Source of the DNA: Kineosporia succinea
Lineage (GTDB): Bacteria; Actinomycetota; Actinomycetes; Actinomycetales; Kineosporiaceae
Assembly: GCF_030811555.1 (NCBI RefSeq)
Contig: NZ_JAUSQZ010000001.1
Location: forward strand, 7,747,241 to 7,811,240
DNA: 64,000 nucleotides
Reading direction: 5' to 3'
The notes under the pieces were generated by a model that was not told where the DNA came from, ran no database searches, and was given only the letters and a program-made list of their open reading frames with translations. How positions within the stretch are numbered: the first letter of the stretch is position 1; each line of letters opens with the position of its first letter. Shown here one piece after another: positions 51,709-60,580 of this stretch. The position numbers were made by a program, and so were the translations under genes.

Positions 51709-52758
51709 TCAATCCGTGCGTCGCACCGCCCGTTTCCCGGTCACCACCCGCTGCAGCACGATGAAGGCGAACAGCAGCACCCCGACCACGATCCGCGTCC
51801 ACCACGAGCTCAGGGTGCCCTCGAACGTGATGATCGTCTGGATCAGCCCGAGCACGAGCACCCCCAGCACCGTGCCGAACAGGTAACCCGAGCCACCCGC
51901 CAGCAGCACGCCGCCGATGACGACCGCCGCGATCGCGTCCAGCTCGAGACCGTTGGCGTGCAGGCTGTAGCCGCTCAGCGTGTAGAAGCTGTAGAGCACC
52001 CCGCCCAGCGACGCGCAGAACCCGCTGATCCCGTACACCGCGATCCGCGTACGGGCCACGGGAAGGCCCATCAGCAGCGCGGAATCGGCATTGCCGCCGA
52101 TCGCGTAGACCACCCGCCCGAACCGGGTCCAGGCCAGCACCAGCGCCGCGACCAGGACCACCGCCAGCGCCACGATCACGCTGGAGGAGATGAACACGCC
52201 CTTGTCGAACCGCACCCGCTGCTGCGCCACCGACACCCAGAAATCGTTGTCGATCGGGATCGAGTTGCGGTTGATCAGCAGCGCGATGCCGCGGGCGAGA
52301 AACATCCCGGCGAGCGTCGCGATGAACGGCTCGACCTTGAAGTAGTGGATCACCGCGCCCATCGACACACCGAGCGTGGTGCCGAGCAGGAGCAGCAGCG
52401 GCAGCACCACGTAGGCGGGCCAGCCGGCGTTCAGCAGGGTCGCGCCGAGCGTGGTGGTCAGGGCCACCACCGCTCCCACCGACAGGTCGATGCCGCCGGT
52501 CAGGATCACGAACGTCATGCCGACCGCGACCACGAGCAGGAAGGCGTTGTCCACGAACACGTTCAGGACGACCTGGATGTCGCCGAACCCCTCGTAGTTC
52601 ACCACCCCGAGGCCGTACATGAACGCGAGCAGGGTGAGCGTGGCCAGCACCGGGATGTGCTGCCGGTTCGGCTGCCACGGGTTACGGCCGATGGTGGACG
52701 CGCCGGTGCCCGGCTCGGGTGCCTCGAGGTCGACCGTGCTGTTCGTGCCGCTGGTCAT
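51709..52758 (-). CDS. yjfF: Sugar ABC transporter permease (YjfF-like)
   Basis: A 349-residue protein with ~9-10 membrane segments. RbsC-type motifs are VAVGMTFVILTGGIDLSVGA, VEPFIATLAGMFLARGIALL, YGISGFCASLGGVLYSFYTL and ELDAIAAVVIGGVLLAGGSG. Gene order ytfQ-ytfR-ytfT-yjfF with two distinct permeases is that of the galactofuranose importer of E. coli. It is the last operon gene, ATGA-coupled to the preceding permease. The sugar transported here is inferred from synteny only. Confidence 0.88.
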   Translation of the reverse strand: MTSGTNSTVDLEAPEPGTGASTIGRNPWQPNRQHIPVLATLTLLAFMYGLGVVNYEGFGDIQVVLNVFVDNAFLLVVAVGMTFVILTGGIDLSVGAVVALTTTLGATLLNAGWPAYVVLPLLLLLGTTLGVSMGAVIHYFKVEPFIATLAGMFLARGIALLINRNSIPIDNDFWVSVAQQRVRFDKGVFISSSVIVALAVVLVAALVLAWTRFGRVVYAIGGNADSALLMGLPVARTRIAVYGISGFCASLGGVLYSFYTLSGYSLHANGLELDAIAAVVIGGVLLAGGSGYLFGTVLGVLVLGLIQTIITFEGTLSSWWTRIVVGVLLFAFIVLQRVVTGKRAVRRTD

Positions 52759-53780
52759 GCGACGGCCTCCTTGGCTTTTCGCCGGGTGGTTCGCCGGGTC
52801 AGGACACGTTCCCGGAACGCCTGCGACTGGGCCAGGCAGAGCACCACCACGACCACGGCCTTGAACAGCAGGTTCGCCTCGGGCGGGATGCCGACGCTGA
52901 CGATCGTGACGTTGAGCGTCTCGATCAGCACCGCCCCGAGCACGGTGCCGCCCAGCGAGAACCGGCCCCCGGTCAGGGCCGTGCCGCCGATGACGACGGC
53001 CAGGATGGCGTCGAGCTCGATCAGGTTGCCCGCCGCGTTGGAGTCGGCACTGTTGACGTTCGAGCTGTAGATCAGCCCGGCGACCCCGGCGCAGACGGCC
53101 GCGATCACGTAGACCAGCCAGGTCAGCCCGCGCGCCTGGATGCCGGCCAGACGGCTCGCGGCCGGGCTGCCGCCGACCGCCTCCAGCAGCAGGCCCAGCG
53201 CCGTGCGCCGCACCAGCTGGGTGAGCGCGAGCGCGACGAGCACCGCGATGATCACCGAGACCGGGATCGCCAGGAAGTACCCGGCGCCGATCTGCCGGTA
53301 CGGGCTCGACTGCACGTTGAGGATCTGCCCGCCGGTGATCAGCTGGGCCAGGCCGCGTCCGGCCACCATCAGGATGAGGGTGGCCACGATGGGCTGGATC
53401 CCGATCACCGAGACCAGGAACCCGTTCCAGACACCGAGTCCCAGACACAGCAGCAGCGCCACGGCGATCGCGCCGAGCACCCCCACCAGGCTGTTCTGGT
53501 CGCTCAGGTCACCGATCATCAGGCAGGCCAGAGCCCCGCTGACGGCCATCACCGAGCCCACCGACAGGTCGATGCCGCCGGTCGCGATCACCAGCGTCAT
53601 GCCGACCCCGACCAGGATCAGCGGGGCCGCGCGGCGGGCGATGTCGATGATCGAGCCGTAGAGGTGGCCGTCGATCACGGTGATCCGGAAGAAGTTGTTC
53701 GCGAAGAACAGGTTCAGCACCAGCAGCAGCACGAGCACGGCCAGGGGCCAGAACAGGTGGTGCCTCGCGTACCGGCTCAC
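52755..53780 (-). CDS. ytfT: Sugar ABC transporter permease (YtfT-like)
   Basis: A 341-residue permease: VGVGMTLVIATGGIDLSVGS, GIQPIVATLILMVAGRGLAQ, GQILNVQSSPY and ELDAILAVVIGGTALTGGRF are family motifs. GIQPIVATLILMVAGRG-type text is typical of YtfT and separates it from RbsC. It overlaps both neighbours by 4 nt, so ATPase and the two permeases are coupled. Confidence 0.88.
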   Translation of the reverse strand: MSRYARHHLFWPLAVLVLLLVLNLFFANNFFRITVIDGHLYGSIIDIARRAAPLILVGVGMTLVIATGGIDLSVGSVMAVSGALACLMIGDLSDQNSLVGVLGAIAVALLLCLGLGVWNGFLVSVIGIQPIVATLILMVAGRGLAQLITGGQILNVQSSPYRQIGAGYFLAIPVSVIIAVLVALALTQLVRRTALGLLLEAVGGSPAASRLAGIQARGLTWLVYVIAAVCAGVAGLIYSSNVNSADSNAAGNLIELDAILAVVIGGTALTGGRFSLGGTVLGAVLIETLNVTIVSVGIPPEANLLFKAVVVVVLCLAQSQAFRERVLTRRTTRRKAKEAVA

Positions 53781-55300
53781 GAGACGCCCCCGGCGATGGT
53801 CTGCATGATCCGGTCCGCGTCCACGGCGTCGGTGTTCTCCAGTTCCTCGACCAGCTGCCGGTCGCGCAGGATCTCGATCGTGTGGCTGAGGCGCAGCACC
53901 TCCTCCAGCTCGGCGCTGACGAACAGCACGGCCATCCCGCCGTCGGCGAGTTCCGCGATCAGGCGCTGGATCTCGGTCTTGGCGCCGACGTCGATGCCGC
54001 GGGTCGGCTCGTCGACGATGAACAGCCGGGGCTCGGTGATCAGCCAGCGCGCCAGCAGCACCTTCTGCTGGTTGCCGCCGCTCAGGTCCTTCACCCGCCG
54101 ATCCGGGTCGGCCGGGCGGATCTGCAGCGCCTCCACGTATTTCGCCACCAGCTCGTCGGCCCGCCGGCGCGAGATCGGCCGCAGCCAGCCCCGCGAGGCC
54201 TGCAGCGCGAGGATGATGTTCTCGCGCACGGTCAGGTCGCCCACCACCCCCTCGGTGCGGCGGTTCTCCGACGAGAAGGCAATGCCCTTCGACATCGCGG
54301 CCCGTGGCCCCCGCAAGGTGACCGGCCGTCCGTCCACCGTCAGGGAACCGGAGTCCGAGCGGTCGGCCCCGAACAGCAACCGGGCCAGCTCGGTGCGTCC
54401 CGACCCGAGAAGTCCGGCCAGGCCCACGATCTCACCGGCGTGAATGTTCAGCGTGAACGGCGCGATGCCCCCCTTGCGGCCCAGGCCGTCGGCCTCGAGC
54501 AGCGGCTCGGCGCGCCGGCCCTGGCCGGTGGGCTGCTTCTCGAGGTCTTCGAGGGTGGAGAGTTCCTTGCCGATCATCCGCTCCACGAGCTGCATCTGGG
54601 GCAGTTCGGCGGTGCGGTACTCGCCCACCAGTTTCCCGTTGCGCAGGACCGTCATCCGGTCGGCGATCTCGTAGACCTGGTCGAGGAAGTGCGAGACGAA
54701 CACGATCGCCACGCCCTGGCTCTTCAGGCGCCGCATCACCGAGAACAGCTGAGCGACCTCGGAGGCATCGAGGCTCGAGGTCGGCTCGTCGAGGATCAGG
54801 ACCTTGGCGTCGATGTCGACCGCTCGCGCGATCGCGACCATCTGCTGCACGGCCAGCGAGTACGTGCCCAGCGGCGCGGTGACGTCCAGGTCGAGATCGA
54901 GGCCCCGCAACAGTTCCCGGGCCCGTCGGCGCATGGCTCCCCAGCGGATCCGCCCGAGGGTGCGCGGTTCCCGGCCGAGCAGGATGTTCTCGGCCACCGA
55001 CAGGTTCGCGCAGAGATTCACTTCCTGGTAGACCGTGCTGATCCCGGCCTGCTGCGCGGGCAGCGGCCCGGAGAAGCGCACCGGCTCCCCGGCCAGCGTG
55101 ATGCCCCCGCCGTCGATGTCGTACACACCGGTGAGAACCTTGATCAGCGTCGACTTCCCGGCGCCGTTCTCGCCCATCAGGGCGTGCACCTCACCGGCGC
55201 GCAGCCGCAGGTCCACCCCGTCGAGCGCCACCACCCCCGGGAAGACCTTACGGATCCCGGTCATCTCGAGAATCGTGGCCGTGTCGGCCGTATCGGCCAT
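53777..55300 (-). CDS. ytfR: Sugar ABC transporter double ATPase (YtfR-like)
   Basis: A 507-residue protein with two ABC cassettes. Cassette 1: Walker A GENGAGKST, signature-equivalent YSLAVQQMVAIARA, Walker B VLILDEPTSSLD. Cassette 2: degenerate Walker A GLLGSGRTE, signature LSGGNQQKVLLARWL, Walker B LFIVDEPTRGID. One good and one altered Walker A is normal for RbsA/MglA-type proteins. ATG at 55300 is chosen with GGAG 9 nt upstream. It energises the YtfT/YjfF channel. Confidence 0.93.
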   Translation of the reverse strand: MADTADTATILEMTGIRKVFPGVVALDGVDLRLRAGEVHALMGENGAGKSTLIKVLTGVYDIDGGGITLAGEPVRFSGPLPAQQAGISTVYQEVNLCANLSVAENILLGREPRTLGRIRWGAMRRRARELLRGLDLDLDVTAPLGTYSLAVQQMVAIARAVDIDAKVLILDEPTSSLDASEVAQLFSVMRRLKSQGVAIVFVSHFLDQVYEIADRMTVLRNGKLVGEYRTAELPQMQLVERMIGKELSTLEDLEKQPTGQGRRAEPLLEADGLGRKGGIAPFTLNIHAGEIVGLAGLLGSGRTELARLLFGADRSDSGSLTVDGRPVTLRGPRAAMSKGIAFSSENRRTEGVVGDLTVRENIILALQASRGWLRPISRRRADELVAKYVEALQIRPADPDRRVKDLSGGNQQKVLLARWLITEPRLFIVDEPTRGIDVGAKTEIQRLIAELADGGMAVLFVSAELEEVLRLSHTIEILRDRQLVEELENTDAVDADRIMQTIAGGVS

Positions 55301-55392
55301 GACCTGTGCTCCGTTCCGCTCAGAACCCGCCGTGACCATGCGCGCCCACCACTGCCCGAGGCGGGACGCGCATGATCACGGAAGGAAGCCGA

Positions 55393-56376
55393 TCAGTACT
55401 TACGGTCCGGCAGGACGTCCTTCGCCTGCTCCGGCGTGAAGGTCGTCTCCTCGGTGAGCACGCGCTTCTCCACGGTGCCCCCGTCCGCAACCGTCTTGGC
55501 CAGGTCCATCAGCTGCGGCCCGAGCAGCGGGCTGCACTCCACGATGAAGTTGATCTTGCCTTCGGACAGCGCCGTCATGCCGTCCTTGACCGCGTCCACC
55601 GTGATGATCTTGATGTCCTTGCCCGGCACCTTGCCGGCCGCCTCGATGGCCTCGATCGCGCCCAGGCCCATGTCGTCGTTGTGGGCGTAGAGCACGTCGA
55701 TGTCGTCGTGCGACTTCAGGAAGGTCTCCATCACCTGCTTGCCGTCGGTGCGGGTGAACTGCCCCGTCTGCGATGCGATCACCTTGAACTTCGGGTCGGC
55801 CTTGATGACCTCGGCGAAACCGGCCTTGCGGTCGTTCGCCGGGGCCGCACCGGGCGTTCCCTGCAGTTCGACGATGTTCACCGGGTCGGTCTCGTCCTTG
55901 TACTCCTCGACCAGCCACTCACCGGCCTTCTGCCCCTCGAGCACGAAATCCGACCCGATAAAACTTTCGTAGAGAGTTTCGTCGGGTGAATCGATGGCCC
56001 GGTCGGTGAGAATCACCGGGATCTCGGCGTCCTTGGCCTCCTTGAGCACCGTGTCCCAGCCGGACTCGACCACCGGCGAGAACGCGATGACGTCGACCCG
56101 CTGGGTGATGAACGAGCGGATCGCCTTGATCTGGTTCTCCTGCTTGCCCTGCGCGTCGGAGAACTTCAGCTCGACCCCGGCCTCCGCGGCCGACTCCTGG
56201 ATCGACTTGGTGTTCGCCGTGCGCCAGCCACTTTCGGCCCCGACCTGGGCGAAACCGATGGTCAGCTTGTCGTCGCCGCCACCGCTGCCCCCGTCCCCCT
56301 CGTCGTCGCCGCACGCGGCCAGCGTCGTGACGAGCAGTGCCGCTGCAAGCAGCACCCCGGCCCGCTTTCTGAACAT
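55393..56376 (-). CDS. ytfQ: Sugar-binding lipoprotein of the ABC importer (YtfQ-like)
   Basis: A 327-residue lipoprotein, signal MFRKRAGVLLAAALLVTTLA with lipobox LAAC. The mature domain is a type I periplasmic-binding fold: KLTIGFAQVGAESGWRTANT, VDVIAFSPVVESGWDTVLKE, VILTDRAIDSP, IDVLYAHNDDMGLGAIEAIE and CSPLLGPQLMDLAKT. These are close to YtfQ, which binds galactofuranose. GGAGG sits 5 nt before ATG 56376. It is the first gene of the operon and lies 31 nt from a LacI-type palindrome. Confidence 0.92.
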   Translation of the reverse strand: MFRKRAGVLLAAALLVTTLAACGDDEGDGGSGGGDDKLTIGFAQVGAESGWRTANTKSIQESAAEAGVELKFSDAQGKQENQIKAIRSFITQRVDVIAFSPVVESGWDTVLKEAKDAEIPVILTDRAIDSPDETLYESFIGSDFVLEGQKAGEWLVEEYKDETDPVNIVELQGTPGAAPANDRKAGFAEVIKADPKFKVIASQTGQFTRTDGKQVMETFLKSHDDIDVLYAHNDDMGLGAIEAIEAAGKVPGKDIKIITVDAVKDGMTALSEGKINFIVECSPLLGPQLMDLAKTVADGGTVEKRVLTEETTFTPEQAKDVLPDRKY

Positions 56377-56407
56377 CCCAACCTCCTGACGCACCACGCC
56401 AACCCCG

Positions 56408-56423
56408 TTGTTAACGTTCACAA
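56408..56423 (-). promoter_or_regulatory. LacI-family operator before ytfQ
   Basis: TTGTTAACGTTCACAA is a 16-bp palindrome (7 of 8 pairs) with the AACGTT centre typical of LacI/GalR operators, 31 nt upstream of the ytfQ start. It implies sugar-responsive repression by a LacI protein encoded elsewhere. Confidence 0.7.
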
Positions 56424-56633
56424 TTATGGTCACGGCAGTGCGGGAAAAAATGTCTTCGGATTGTCTGCGAACACACATGACCGGCCGTCATGCACCCCCG
56501 GGAATTCACCTGAATCACGTGACCGCCGGTCGGTTCGTGCCAGGAGTGTCGCTGTTCACACCGGATGCGTCAAGCATTCGAAATGCAACGTCCAGTCACG
56601 AACTTAGACCGCGCGGAATCACCCGTCACGATG

Positions 56634-56926
56634 TTATGGAAGAAATTCCGACCGCTGATCGCACAACAATTCCTGAGGCATTGCCTGAACGCCTGCCCTC
56701 AGGCGTAGATCCACCAGGCCGCGGGCCGCGCGCAGCGGAGTGATCCCGCGCGCCCGGGCGTCGTCGAGAACCGCGGCCAGGCGAGGGCCGATCCCCCGTG
56801 CCTCGTCCTCGGCCGGGTGACGGCCACGTGGGGCAGGATCTCGGGCAACTGGACGGGGGTGACGGTGACGGCTGCGTGCCTGGTGCGTTCGAGGACAGGC
56901 GGTCGGTATGAACGGGCACGCGGCAT
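56634..56926 (-). pseudogene. Possible frameshifted small gene
   Basis: In the 56377-56948 gap (572 bases) the ytfQ-proximal part holds the operator and AT-rich DNA. On the minus strand two frames join into protein-like text: VTVTPVQLPEILPHVAVTRP from the frame starting at 56926, then EDEARGIGPRLAAVLDDARA and RARGITPLRAARGLVDLRLR in the next frame, ending at 56634. The 293-nt span is 3n+2. The family is not recognised and it may be chance. Confidence 0.35.
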
Positions 56927-56975
56927 TTACGCGCCCTGACCTGCACGGGTGCCCCGCCGCACCTATGGTCGGGCC

Positions 56976-57875
56976 GTGAGAGAAGCGCGCAGACGGCACT
57001 ACGGGGCGTTCTACGGACTGGCCCCGGCACCCGGCGACGACGGGCGTCCCCTGGTGCTGGTGCACGGCAACTGCCAGGCCGAGTCGCTGCGCGTGCTCGC
57101 GGACTCCCCCGGCTCCCCGGTGCGCACGGTGCGGATGCCGCCCGTGCACGAGCTGACCGGCGACGACCTGCCCTGTCTGGAGAAGCTTCTCGGGCAGGCG
57201 GACGCCGTGGTCTCGCAGCCGATCCGGGCGGGCTACCGGGGCCTCCCGCTGGGCACCGCCGACGTGATGGCCGCGACCGCGCCCGGCACCCGGCTGGTGA
57301 TGGTGCCCGTGATCCGCTGGGCGGCCCTGCACCCGTTCCAGGTCATCGTGCGGTCACCGCAGGCCGGTGATCCCCCGGTCGTTCCCTACCACGATCTGAG
57401 GACGATGGGCCGGGCGACCGGGGCCGTTCCGGCCTTCAGTGGGGGGTTCGTGCGGGCGGTGCGGGACATCAGCGTGCGCGAGCTCGTCGAGCGGCAACGG
57501 CGGCACGGCACGATCGACGTGGTGGACCTGTTGCTGGACGCCGGTTCTCGCGCCTGCCAGGTGATCAACCATCCCGGCAACGAGGTGCTGCGGGGCACGG
57601 CCCACCGGATGCTCGAGGCCCTCGGCCTGCCCTGGGACCCGCGCGATCCGGGCCGGGTGCTGCTCGACAGCGTGCACGCCCCGCTCGCGGGCCCGACCCT
57701 CGAGGCCCTGGGCCTGGACGGCGAGGAGACCACAAACTGGCAGGTGCACGGAAAGACCGTGCCCGACACCGAGATCCAGCAGGCCCACCTGGAGTGGTAC
57801 CGCCGGCATCCCGGCCTGGCCGAGCAGGGCCTGCAGCGTCACGCCGAGGTGGCCCGGCTGCTCTTCACCCACTGA
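56976..57875 (+). CDS. WcbI-family putative polysaccharide acetyltransferase
   Basis: About 299 residues. The N-terminal signature LVLVHGNCQAESLRVLADSP is that of WcbI proteins, found in capsule loci and suggested to be acetyltransferases. Further conserved-looking segments are VSQPIRAGYRGLPLGTADVM, MVPVIRWAALHPFQVIV and INHPGNEVLRGTAHRMLEAL. GTG 56976 lies 6 nt after TATGGT, a -10-like element, so the transcript may be leaderless; GTG 56949 is the alternative. It is alone, with no capsule genes nearby. Confidence 0.8.
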   Translation: MREARRRHYGAFYGLAPAPGDDGRPLVLVHGNCQAESLRVLADSPGSPVRTVRMPPVHELTGDDLPCLEKLLGQADAVVSQPIRAGYRGLPLGTADVMAATAPGTRLVMVPVIRWAALHPFQVIVRSPQAGDPPVVPYHDLRTMGRATGAVPAFSGGFVRAVRDISVRELVERQRRHGTIDVVDLLLDAGSRACQVINHPGNEVLRGTAHRMLEALGLPWDPRDPGRVLLDSVHAPLAGPTLEALGLDGEETTNWQVHGKTVPDTEIQQAHLEWYRRHPGLAEQGLQRHAEVARLLFTH

Positions 57876-57933
57876 GCCCGCCGAACCCGTCGAACCTGCT
57901 GAGCCCGTCGAACCTGCTGAGCCCGCCGGCCGG

Positions 57934-58821
57934 TCAGCGCAGCACGCCCAGCGCCCCCGGTGCGATCGTCACCGTCACCCGGTCGCCGCCGGCGATCTCG
58001 AGCACCTCACCGTCGATCTGCAGCGGCGCCGCCTTCAGTGCGGTGAAGCGGTACTCGGTGACGGCCGGCTGCGGCCCGAGCCCGGTGGTGGCGGCGTGCA
58101 GGAACACGGTCGCCACCCGCCAGCGCGGTTCGTGCGGGGTGAGCGTGACCTCGAACTCGCCGTCCTCCGGGTCGCCGTTGGTGCTCAGCTTGAGCACCTT
58201 GGCCATCTGCGGGATGTTCGAGAACACCAGGCTGTCGATCGGCACGCGGCGACCGTCGTCGAGCTGGATGCGCAGCGGCCGGAACTTGCTGAACGACCGC
58301 ATCACCGTGACGATCTCGCGCAGCGACCCCTTGGTGCCCTTCTCCAGGTCGACCGCGACCACCGGCGTCAGCCCGATGCCGATGTACGAGTGCGCGTAGC
58401 GGCTGATCTCGCCGCCGGGCCCGCTGACGGCCAGGTGTATCAGGTCCATCCGCCGCACCTCCCCGACGCCGATCGCCTCGGGCAGCGGGCGCGGCGCCGT
58501 GACCCGGTGGTGGTCGTTGGCGTTGCCCGCCGCCACCACCGCGGCCACCGCGCCCTGCTCACCGGTGTTCCCCGCGTCCATGATCCCGTTCACGACCTCG
58601 TTGTAACCGCCGTCGCCGCTGACCGAGACCACGAGAGGACGCCCGGTGCCCGCGGCCTCGCGGGCGAGGGTCTGCGCGTGGCCGGCGTGGGCGGTCGGCA
58701 GGAGCTCCACCGCCAGGTCCGGGTGCACCCGCCCGAGCTCCTCCTCGAGCTCGCGGGCCCGGGCCGGGGCGTCGCCCGTGCTGTTGGGGTTGAAGATCAG
58801 GACCACCCGGTCGAACGACAT
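57934..58821 (-). CDS. Diacylglycerol/lipid kinase-family protein
   Basis: A 295-residue protein with the DAGK catalytic fold: VVLIFNPNSTGDAPARAREL, VSVSGDGGYNEVVNGIMDAG (the GGDGT-type nucleotide loop) and VAAGNANDHHRV in place of the usual GTxND. C-terminal segments EDGEFEVTLTPHEPRWRV and APLQIDGEVLEI are standard. It probably phosphorylates a lipid or polyprenol at the membrane. The altered GNAND motif may shift specificity. Confidence 0.88.
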   Translation of the reverse strand: MSFDRVVLIFNPNSTGDAPARARELEEELGRVHPDLAVELLPTAHAGHAQTLAREAAGTGRPLVVSVSGDGGYNEVVNGIMDAGNTGEQGAVAAVVAAGNANDHHRVTAPRPLPEAIGVGEVRRMDLIHLAVSGPGGEISRYAHSYIGIGLTPVVAVDLEKGTKGSLREIVTVMRSFSKFRPLRIQLDDGRRVPIDSLVFSNIPQMAKVLKLSTNGDPEDGEFEVTLTPHEPRWRVATVFLHAATTGLGPQPAVTEYRFTALKAAPLQIDGEVLEIAGGDRVTVTIAPGALGVLR

Positions 58822-58882
58822 GCGACGATCATGGCCCGGGCCGGGCCGTTCGACACTTCCACAGGGCCCGGGCGTGCCGCGG

Positions 58883-59779
58883 TCACGGCCGCCGGGCCGC
58901 GCCCAGCGGAAACCGGACGCCGGTCAGCTCTTCCGAGACCGACCACAGGCGGCGGGCCACGTCGGCGTCGCGCGCGGCCCGCGACCGGCCGACCAGCCTG
59001 ACCGGCCCCCGCTGCAGGAGCCCGCCCGGCCCGGCGAAACTGCCTCCCGGGATGTCGGCCGTCGCCGCGTAGAGCGTGGGCAGGGCCCCGGCCTCCTCGG
59101 TCCGGGCCAGGCGCCGGGCCACGGAGAGCATCAGGTCGGCGCGCCGGCTGGTCCCCTCGGACGAGTGCCCCAGGTTCGTCATCGCCAGCCCGGGGTGCGC
59201 CGCCGTGGCGCTGACCGGCGAGCCCACCTCCTCGAGCCGTCGCTGCAGCTCGAGCGTGAACAGCAGGTTGGCCAGCTTCGACTGGCCGTAGGCCGCGAGC
59301 GGCTGGTAGTCGCGCCTGGTCCAGTCCAGGTCGTCGAACGCGATCGTGCCCCGGCGGTGACCGCCCGAGGAGACCGTGACCACCCGGCCGGTGATGCGTG
59401 GCAGCAGCAGGTTGGTCAGGGCGAAGTGGCCCAGATGGTTCGCGCCGAACTGCGACTCGAACCCGTCGGTGGTCCGGCCCAGCGGCGGCATCATGATCCC
59501 GGCGTTGTTCACGAGAACGTCGACAGGTCCCTCGAGACCGTCCGCGAACGAGCGCACCGACGACAGGTCACCGAGTTCGAGGCGGTGGACCTCGGTGCGG
59601 CCGGGCAGGCGGGCCGCGACCTGCTGCCCCTTCGCCGGGTTGCGCACGGCGAGCACCACCCGGGCACCGCGCGCGGCGAAGACCTCGGCGGCCGCCCGGC
59701 CGATGCCACTGCTGGCGCCGGTCACCACGACGGTGCGGCCGGCCTGGGAAGGAACGTCATGAGCGGTGAATGTAGTCAC
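58883..59779 (-). CDS. Short-chain dehydrogenase (retinol-dehydrogenase-like)
   Basis: A 298-residue SDR: TVVVTGASSGIGRAAAEVFA, DVLVNNAGIMMPPLGRTTDG, VVTVSSGGHR and AYGQSKLANLLFTLELQRRL (Tyr-x3-Lys). The longer C-terminus and ANHLGHFALTNLL are typical of the WW-oxidoreductase/retinol-dehydrogenase group. GTG 59779 is preferred because the in-frame ATG at 59797 falls inside the palindromic operator. It is divergent from, and probably repressed by, the TetR protein. Confidence 0.9.
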   Translation of the reverse strand: MTTFTAHDVPSQAGRTVVVTGASSGIGRAAAEVFAARGARVVLAVRNPAKGQQVAARLPGRTEVHRLELGDLSSVRSFADGLEGPVDVLVNNAGIMMPPLGRTTDGFESQFGANHLGHFALTNLLLPRITGRVVTVSSGGHRRGTIAFDDLDWTRRDYQPLAAYGQSKLANLLFTLELQRRLEEVGSPVSATAAHPGLAMTNLGHSSEGTSRRADLMLSVARRLARTEEAGALPTLYAATADIPGGSFAGPGGLLQRGPVRLVGRSRAARDADVARRLWSVSEELTGVRFPLGAARRP

Positions 59780-59788
59780 GGACAACAA

Positions 59789-59824
59789 TGTAGGCATCGA
59801 CTACTTATGTAGTCAACGCCTACA
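59789..59824. promoter_or_regulatory. 36-bp TetR operator palindrome
   Basis: Outer TGTAGGC/GCCTACA and inner GACTAC/GTAGTC arms give 15 of 18 matched pairs around 59806/59807. It fills most of the gap between the SDR and tetR genes. On the tetR side, TAGCCT (59832-59837), a -10-like element, follows 7 nt after the site. Confidence 0.85.
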
Positions 59825-59843
59825 TCTGCGGTAGCCTGGACCG

Positions 59844-60419
59844 GTGACCGACGAGCGCTATCACCACGGCAATCTGCGCACGGCGCTCCTGGAGGCGGCC
59901 CGCGAGACGATGCGTGAAGAGGGGGCCGGGGCGCTGTCGCTGCGTGACCTGGCCCGTCGGGTGGGGGTGAGTCACGCGGCCCCGCGCCGGCACTTCCCCG
60001 ACCGCCAGGCCCTTCTCGACGCCCTGGTGATCGACGGGTTCGAGCGGGCCCACGCCGAACTCGAGGAGGCCGACGCCGCGGCCGGGCCCGGATTCGCCGC
60101 GCGGCTGCGCGCGATGGTCAGCGCCTATGTTCACGTCGCGATCGACGACAGCGCCCTGCTCGATCTCATGCACAGCCGTAAGCACGACGAGAACTCCGGC
60201 GCGGTCGCACAGGCCGCCCAGCCGTCGGTGGCCCTCATGCTCTCGGTGATGGAGCAGGGCGAGGCCGAGGGCCACCTCGAGCCCGGATCGACCGAGCGGG
60301 TGGGCATCGCGCTGTTCGCGACCATGCACGGCATCGCCGCGATCACCCGGGTCGGCATGCTGGCCCCCGACCAGGTCGACGACGTGATCGACACCGCGGT
60401 CGCCCAGGTGCTGCGCTAG
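59844..60419 (+). CDS. TetR/AcrR family regulator of the divergent SDR gene
   Basis: A 191-residue repressor. The helix-turn-helix is in residues 10-55: NLRTALLEAARETMREEGAG, LSLRDLARRVGVSHAAPRRH, FPDRQALLDALVIDGFER. The C-terminal ligand domain matches the TetR_C group of WHG type. GTG 59844 is 6 nt after the -10-like TAGCCT, so the message is probably leaderless. It is expected to repress itself and the SDR gene through the palindrome at 59789. Confidence 0.9.
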   Translation: MTDERYHHGNLRTALLEAARETMREEGAGALSLRDLARRVGVSHAAPRRHFPDRQALLDALVIDGFERAHAELEEADAAAGPGFAARLRAMVSAYVHVAIDDSALLDLMHSRKHDENSGAVAQAAQPSVALMLSVMEQGEAEGHLEPGSTERVGIALFATMHGIAAITRVGMLAPDQVDDVIDTAVAQVLR

Positions 60420-60580
60420 GCACTGCGGGTGATGACGCCGGTCGCCCGGGTCTCGGCCGACGCCCTCCTCCCGGATCGGCCCCGGCGCCGACCCGTGATC
60501 GGGTGACCTGCGCGCACCTTTGCCACCCGGTCCCGGCCACCGGCCGGGCCGGGCAACCGGGCGAGGACCGCGCCGGGTTC

